Positions 58,100 through 64,000 of a stretch of DNA of 64,000 nucleotides are shown here, one piece after another. Below the pieces are notes generated by a model that did no database searches, was not told the DNA's origin, and was given only the letters and a program-made list of their open reading frames with translations. The translations under genes were made by a program, and so were the position numbers. Within the stretch, counting starts at the first letter, position 1; every line of letters begins with the position of its first letter. The DNA is taken from the NCBI GenBank assembly GCA_028023455.1, contig JAQFVV010000022.1:11859100-11923099 (forward strand), given 5' to 3'. The stretch comes from Epiperipatus broadwayi. Lineage: Eukaryota > Onychophora > Udeonychophora > Euonychophora > Peripatidae.

Positions 58100-58340
58100 T
58101 TGGCAGCTCAGTTGGTTAGATACTTATCTTAAAATTCAATGTTCAAGACTATAAAGATTCAAGTTCGATTCCTATGCTAGTTCTGTCACCAACCAGACTA
58201 GAAATACCTAAAGAGACAATAATGCTACTACAAACATTGTTATATACTACTAACCTATGTGCTATTATTAACAGTTGAATGCAATTGAAAAATTTAAATT
58301 AAGTTTAAATTTTTTTTAAAGACATTCAATATTTAACGTT
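58100..58340 (+). repeat. tRNA-derived SINE
   Basis: A-box-like tggcagctcagttggttaga is followed after about 40 bp by B-box-like aagttcgattcc, then a body of about 100 bp (gctagttctgtcaccaacca, ctattattaacagttgaatg) and a T/A-rich end. The head resembles ordinary animal tRNA D- and T-arm text. A related truncated copy lies at 57550. Confidence 0.75.
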
Positions 58341-58759
58341 AGATGATATGAACAGTTCGACATATAATTTCAACTATTTGGTTATATTTCTGATTAGAGT
58401 GCTTCATTTATATTAAATTCTTTTTTAAAAAAGTTAAAGGTTAAATCTTAAAAGTTAACAAAAATTGACATTGTAATTCGTCCAGCCAGAGAAATAACTT
58501 TGAATAAATTCATTTCTAATTTAAATAGAATACAAGGTATCCAATACCCAGGTGGAAGATTTCAATAAAATTCAAGTGTAAAACTTTCAAGAGATAACTT
58601 CAAATTCATCAAAATAAGCTCAATGCATCAGTTATATAAAAAAAAATTCCCATTCTAAACTTTAAAAGAAAACAAACATTTTTATTATATTTAAAAAACT
58701 GTAAGGGTAAATACAAGATATTTAAAATTGTATTGATTACCAAAATTATTTTATATATA

Positions 58760-58972
58760 TATGATTTCATATTTATTATTATTTTGGGGATATTTCGTGT
58801 AGTAAAATGGTTAAATAGCCGACGTGTCAGTACAATAACAAGTACCTTCCTCAGAGCGTCCTTTTTCTCAAATCATAGAAGCTCAAGGTACTTGTTATTG
58901 TACTGAAACGTCAGCTATTTAGCTATTCTACACGGAATATCCCGAAAATAAAATAATATGGAATCATCATTT
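58760..58972. mobile_element. Fold-back MITE, about 213 bp
   Basis: Imperfect arms (about 58760-58856 and 58884-58972) include tcagtacaataacaagtacc and its inverse, ttcgtgtag...atggttaaatagc against its inverse, and an outer atgatt.catattattatt. The loop is about 28 bp. No coding content. Confidence 0.85.
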
Positions 58973-59012
58973 ATCTGTGAAAATATTAGAATTAATATAT
59001 ATATATGACAAA

Positions 59013-59084
59013 GAACTGACCAGGAAGCGAACCATGGCCAGCTGCTTGAAAGGCAGCTATGCTAACCACTAGGATACCAATGCC
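59013..59084 (-). repeat. tRNA-like SINE or tRNA pseudogene (Glu-UUC-like loop)
   Basis: On the minus strand ggcattggtatcctagtggt leads into tagcatagctgcctttcaag and then ggttcgcttcctggtcag. The anticodon-loop text is ctttcaa (anticodon TTC). The head is closely related to the Gly-like copy at 33795. The tail tttgtcatatat resembles the family tail tttgacatatg. Confidence 0.65.
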
Positions 59085-59099
59085 TTACTACCAGAATTT

Positions 59100-59570
59100 C
59101 TTTGTATTAGATAAAAAATAGAAATTTAAACTATTAAGGCATAATTAATTTTCTTACATTTTCTACACGCAAGTTAAAAAATTTATATTGATAAAAGGAT
59201 AATTCAGACTACAATTTAAAAGCTAATTAATTGAAATACATATATTTGAGATTATACCCCACATGTTATCTGTGTTTAAGTTAACTATTAATTATATATA
59301 CATGAATTAGATAGATACACAGTTTAAATATCACAAATTATTTTTCTATCTATTTAATAATTAATGTAGATGTGACATTTATAAGTATAGTCAAAATCAA
59401 ATATAGTAATCAATTTATGTTATAAGATAGAATAAGAACTCCCATCCCTACAATAACATATTTCAATTATGTTATAATCCTTGCATTTCCACATCTAAAA
59501 CTTCAAGTAAACAACAGTGATGTCACCACTGTTTATAACCTAAATATATATATATATATAGAAATAAACG
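59100..59570. other. AT-rich DNA, nothing recognised
   Basis: Short (TA)n stretch near 59546-59560 immediately left of LINE copy C. Confidence 0.5.
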
Positions 59571-59572
59571 GA

Positions 59573-60003
59573 ATATTAGGTGCATTTAATTTATGATAAT
59601 AGCAAGGAAAGTAGTTTACTGTCTAAGGCTTGAACGGGATCTTTAGCAATAGGGAATTATACACGTAAATGGAAAAACGTGGGTGATTTAGTCTGTAAGT
59701 TGTGTAAGGAAGGCATAGAAAATATTAGGTCTCTGATAATTGAATGTAAATGCTTAAAAGCAGAAAGGATACAAATAATAAAGTTGTGGAAGAATAAATA
59801 TAAGAAAAGTTATTATACAGAAAATGTGTTATTGATTTTTATGCTGGATTTGGGAAAAGATAAGGGGGAGTTAGATATAAAGGCCATGGAGTTGACAAAG
59901 ATTATGTTGTGGGCAATAGAAGGAAAAGATGTGGGCATTGTTGCTGATAGATTCTTTACTCAGTATAAAGAGAAGTCACACTGCATCACATCACATATCA
60001 TAT
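59573..60003 (+). pseudogene. LINE copy C, 5'-truncated 3' end with intact C-terminal frame
   Basis: The frame from 59679 encodes 108 codons: MGDLVCKLCKEGIENIR, ECKCLKAERIQIIKLWKNK, LLIFMLDLGKDKGELDIK, ending AIEGKDVGIVADRFFTQY. It matches the C-terminal region of copies A and B, including the C..C...H/L....C finger (the His of copy B, RHILIEC, is replaced in RSLIIEC). It starts abruptly near 59573, a typical 5' truncation. The 3' end carries gcatcacatcaca, as in copy B. Orientation is opposite to copies A and B. Fewer stops than the others, so it may be the youngest copy. Confidence 0.85.
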
Positions 60004-60009
60004 AGAAAA

Positions 60010-60905
60010 AGAATTAATATAATGGTAAACATGAAAATAACATTTCATCAAATTGAATATTTTAAATTATCACTTTAAATTCACTTGAATTTATTTTTTC
60101 TAAAGTACAATTATTTAGTTATTTTAATTATTTTAAGAAATATCACTGTTGTTTCAATATGCAATATTACTATTTCAATTAAAATTATATGTGATTGAAT
60201 CTGAACTCTCGTTTTTACAATGACATTGGCTGATGATAGTCATAAGCGCTTGAGAGATTTGCACTCCCTCACTTTAATTTCAATGACATATCTTAATAAT
60301 GCTATAAATATAAGAGTTCAGATTCTATCATATTATAAAATATTAATCATAATAAATTTATCAAGTTACATATTGGAAATGACATAAATATTTCTTAAGA
60401 TAATTAAAATAAATATTTAAATTGAAGATTCAAAATATTCATCACTTTTTATTATTAATATCACTAATTAATTAATAAAATAATTAACCTTTTTTTAATT
60501 ATAATAAAATACTTAAACACCAAATTAGGTATTGTGTCTATCTTACACTTTTGGTCTCATATTCAGTAACGCTTCTTATCCAGAAAGCTAGAACTGGTAA
60601 GTAAATTAAACTAAATCACATATGTAAATTTTATATAATTCTCTTTGAAATTATAAATATAGTGATCTGGGATTAAGATATGTAATGACTCTATGTATTG
60701 TTAAAGATCCCCTGTAAAGTCCATATTCTTTATAACATTAATTGGTTATGTAGAGCATGGCCATCTCAATGTGTAATGTCTATCACTAACCTCCATTAGC
60801 ATTTTATTTAGTTCAAGGTGCACATCTGTTTATATCTATTGTATATTTAATAAAGTTTCTCATTAGGAAAATATTTATAGGTAAAAATGTGGCTCAATCT
60901 TATAG
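60010..60905. other. AT-rich DNA with one small MITE candidate
   Basis: No gene seen. A short inverted pair at 60192-60330 is listed separately. The stretch 60780-60905 just left of the ATT tract contains aataaag and could be the 3' end of another retroelement. Confidence 0.4.
60192..60330. mobile_element. Small MITE candidate, 139 bp
   Basis: Ends tgattgaatctgaactct and, inverted, tgatagaatctgaactct; 17 of 18 positions match. The interior shows no coding content. Target duplication unclear. Confidence 0.45.
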
Positions 60906-60911
60906 TCTTAA

Positions 60912-61051
<140 letters not shown>

Positions 61052-61082
61052 TTTTGGTTTTACTTTTGAATTATTAAAATCT

Positions 61083-62187
61083 ATGTCTCTTCAGGAAGTT
61101 TATAGCATGATTATGAATATGGCAAAATTTGGTGTGAAGGAATCTAAAGCTATTGGTGATGGTGTTATTTCTGGTGATGTAGGTATACAATGTGATTTAT
61201 TGGAAACACAAGTTTTGGGGGATATTGCTGAGGTTGATTGTGGTGGTGATGTTAATTCATCTTTTAAGGGTAATAATACCTTAGAAAAGTTGCCCAAGTC
61301 CTCATTCTTTATTAGAGATAAAGATAAAAACAGTGTTGGGTAGGGAAGATAAAAATAAAAACAATAGCATTTATAATGTTGATTATAAAGGTAATAATAA
61401 GATATTAGATCAGGATTTTCATTCATGTGATGAATATATTGGATGTGGAATTGATAATCGTACAAGATACAATAAAGGAAAAGTTTATAAAACTAAAATT
61501 TATAGGCAGTCTGATAAATATCAAAAACAATTTTCTAGACTTAATGATGATGAAAAATTTAACAAGTTTTCTGGCTTTTCTGTTAATAATTCATCGCTGG
61601 GATATTATGATAATTTTCCTGATAAAAAGTATATATTGAAGGATGGATATTCACATTCTGTTCCAAAAAAGTATAATAGTAATTTTTCTGGTGACTTTTC
61701 TAAATCTAATTTCAGGAAAAAAAATTGTCTAGCGAATGCTGATAGAGGTTTTTTTACTCATAGAGCAAATTATTCGCATTTCTCTAAATATAACAATTAT
61801 ATTGATAATGAGGTTAATGTGGGAAATGGTTTGGGATGCTCTTTTTCAACTTCTGGTAAAAAAGGTAGACTACCTGTGGAAAGGGGGTTTGGTATTTCTA
61901 AAATTCATAATAATATTATTAATAATATTAATACAAAATGTAATAAATATTTTGTTTCTAATTTGCCAGTGAATCTTAATTCATATAATATTAAGGTCTT
62001 TCTTGAAAAACGTTTAAGAACTAGGATCATATGTCATGAAATTAATATGTATAACTTGAAATCTTCTTGCTTTTATATATCTGCTCCTGCTCATAAACAT
62101 AATGATTTAATCTCTTCCAATTTATGGCCTCGTGGTGCTTCCATTTGTTTTTTTTATGGAACTTTGGCTAATTCTTTAAAACTTTAG
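61083..62187 (+). pseudogene. LINE ORF1 (nucleic-acid-binding type), one frameshift
   Basis: ATG at 61083 opens MSLQEVYSMIMNMAKFGVKE and runs to a stop at 61341-61343. The reading then continues in the +1 frame (open from about 61305 and through 61333) for a further ~284 codons to 62187: Asn-, Lys-, Tyr- and Ser-rich, then CNKYFVSNLPVNLNSYNIKV and, at the end, CFYISAPA, DLISSNLWPRGASICFFYG. The last segment matches the S/C.F.VS.P......L....WP.G......F motif at the C-terminus of ORF1 proteins of CR1/Jockey-type LINEs. The second frame lacks its own ATG, so the two parts are one protein broken by a one-base change (or, less likely, joined by programmed +1 slippage). ORF1 proteins bind LINE RNA in the retrotransposition particle. 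Confidence 0.75.
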
Positions 62188-62337
62188 TGGTATTTATTTA
62201 TTTATTTTCTGTTTTCTTTGATTTCTTATTTTCTTTATTTTCTTTTATTTCTTATTTTCTTTATTCACTATACTTACTTACATTTTTCTTTACTTGATAT
62301 CATTTATTTATTTGTTTTGATTTATTTTTAATTTAAT

Positions 62338-63747
62338 ATGGTAGGGCTGTCTTGTTTTTATATGAATGTCAGAGGTATGAGAACTAAATGTGTTCAAATA
62401 AAGCAATTTTTTGAAACAGAACATTTTGATCTTATTTTACTTACAGAAACTTGGCTAAATCAACAATTTCCTGATTGTTCTTTTCTTGATGATAGATTTA
62501 GTATTTTGCGAACTGACAGATCTATGGATAATATTTCTCGAGGTGGTGGTACTCTGATTGCTCTTCATAAAGATGTTTTTTATAAAGAACTTTATTTTTC
62601 TTCTTCTTTTTGTGAATCTACATGGTGTGAAATTACTTTAAATCACAATTTTAAATTTATTTTGGGTAATGTTTACCTCAAACCCACTTTGTCGTTGTTG
62701 GAGTTTGATTATTTTTTGACATCACTTGAAGATTTTCTGATTGGCTATGATAATTTTATTATTACCGGAGATTTTAATATTCCGGATTTATATTCGGGTA
62801 CTACTATCATAGATTCTGTCTCTTTTTCACCTAAAGCATTGAGAATGATTCGGTTTTGCAATTTGTTGAATTTAAAACAATTTAATCCATACACCAATTT
62901 TAATGATCACACATTGGATTATATTCTCAGTAATTTTCCTACAATTGAATGTTTAACTACTTCTTCTCTTCCTTTTTCCATTGACTTGCATCATCCTCCC
63001 TTAGAATTTTATATTAATATTAAATTTAATATACTCTGTCCCTTTAAAACTATGAAAAGAAACTACAGAAAAGGAAATTATTTGGGTCTTTGTTTACAAT
63101 TATCCAATTTTAACTGGAAAAATTTGTATTCTTCATCTGATGTAGATTTTTGTATGAGATTTTTTGAACAATCATTTTGTGAACTAATTGACAAATACAT
63201 TCCTAAGAAAATTTTTTTAACTAAACGTTTTCCTCGCTGGTTTTCAGTTTCTCTTAAAGAAATTATTAAAAGGAAATCATTTCATCATCGTAAATATTGG
63301 AAAACTAAGAACTTAAATTATTATAACAATTTTATTAATTATAGAAGATTGTCAAAGGTTATATATCATAGAGATTTTCAAAAATTTATACAAAATACTG
63401 AAAGTCATATTTCTGATAATCCCTTGCAATTTTGGTCTCTAGTTAAGGATTGTGGTATTACGAAAAAAAAATTACAGAATAATAATTCTAATCTAGTTGC
63501 TGATGATTTTTCTCATTATTTCTCAGAGCTTTTTAAACAATCTAATTCTTTTACTGATTTGACTGAAAATAATGATCTAGTTGAAGAAAGAATAACATTG
63601 GATTCATTTATTGAATCTGATGTTATTTTTGCTATTGGGCAGCTTAAATTACATTCTAGTGTGGGCCTTGACAATATTCCAGCTTTCATTTATAAAGGAT
63701 GCTCTACGATCGACATTGCTTCCGATCTCTCTTTTGCATATTTTTAA
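62338..63747 (+). pseudogene. LINE ORF2: EEP endonuclease and linker to RT
   Basis: ATG at 62338, 150 bp after ORF1; 469 codons to a stop caused by a frameshift. Endonuclease residues: N10 in YMNVRG, E37 in LLTETWLN, the GDFN box at 144-147, N/D..L and DYI (194-196), and the C-terminal His pair in DLHHPPLEF (217-223). Residues about 230-430 are a basic linker containing RWFSVSLKEIIKRKSFHHRK and SDNPLQFWSLVKD, usual for CR1/Jockey-group LINEs. RT homology begins with LKLHSSVGLDNIPAFIYKGC. The stop TAA at 63745 comes from a one-base shift near 63727-63736. The endonuclease nicks DNA to prime reverse transcription. Little decay otherwise, so a young copy. Confidence 0.9.
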
Positions 63748-64000
63748 TTGCTCTTTAGCAAATGGTACTTTTCCTACATCCCTTAAAATTGCTAAAGTTG
63801 TTCCTATTTTTAAGAAAGGATCTAGAGATTTGGTAAGTGACTATAGGCCTATTTCAATTCTACACACTGTTGCTCGAATTTTTGAAAGATGTTTGTATAA
63901 TAAAATTATCTTGGATGTCTCTAAGGTTTTGGCACCAGAGCAGCATGGATTTTTGCCTAATAGGTCCATTGAAACAAATTTGCTAACTATTTTTGATCAC
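63737..64000 (+). pseudogene. LINE ORF2 continued: reverse-transcriptase start, cut by window end
   Basis: In the +1 frame relative to 62338, the sequence is open to the last base: HIFNCSLANGTFPTSLKIAK, VVPIFKKGS, SDYRPISIL, IFERCLYNKI, EQHGFLPNRSIETNLLTIFD. These are the first RT motifs of CR1/Jockey-group polymerases. The catalytic FADD box lies beyond the window. Confidence 0.92.

Overview
The window looks like nuclear DNA from an AT-rich invertebrate animal genome. There are no bacterial-style operons, rRNAs or CRISPR arrays, coding density is very low, and almost everything recognisable is a transposable element in some state of decay: Merlin, hAT, Gypsy, several LINE families, tRNA-derived SINEs and fold-back elements. 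The phylum cannot be fixed from the sequence. The only convincing host gene is an intronless rhodopsin-like GPCR at 30132-31148 (+). One exon-like open stretch at 32459-32680 may belong to a second, unrecognised host gene.

Layout. 1-4.1 kb: a Merlin DNA transposon (1071-4062) with matching terminal inverted repeats, an internal array of ~198-bp repeats and a transposase broken by one frameshift. 4.5-4.9 kb: tail of a LINE. 6.4-8.9 kb: two SINE-like composite clusters, each an inverted pair plus one further direct unit. 10.6 kb: hAT relic. 11.6-14.4 kb: heavily decayed Gypsy pol. 15.35-18.0 kb: a second, unrelated Merlin element. 18.2-28.4 kb and 45.7-48.4 kb: two diverged copies of one non-coding segment, each split by different later insertions. 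Copy 1 is split by a LINE (19965-25185), which is itself split by a 3.4-kb inverted-repeat element (20615-24032). The uninterrupted paralogous LINE at 41.8-44.9 kb shows the empty site. 27 kb and 34.6 kb: fold-back elements whose ends resemble those of the first Merlin element. 38.0, 40.5 and 57.0 kb: RTE-type LINE tails. 48.4-50.0 kb: a hAT element with a decayed ZBED/SCAND3-like transposase. 54-60 kb: hairpin elements, SINEs and a 5'-truncated LINE. 60.9-64 kb: a comparatively young CR1/Jockey-group LINE with ORF1 and ORF2, running off the window edge.

The elements form parts lists rather than pathways. Transposases (Merlin, hAT) have non-autonomous satellites nearby that share their ends, and LINE machinery of several families could have mobilised the tRNA-derived SINEs. 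The most informative structures are the nested inverted-repeat element with its empty-site control and a promoter-plus-first-exon in each arm, the Merlin/fold-back relationship, and a shared fold-back architecture (arm, spacer, inverted arm, with the spacer recurring outside) in three unrelated families.

All identifications are by eye from translations and repeat comparison; no database search was made.
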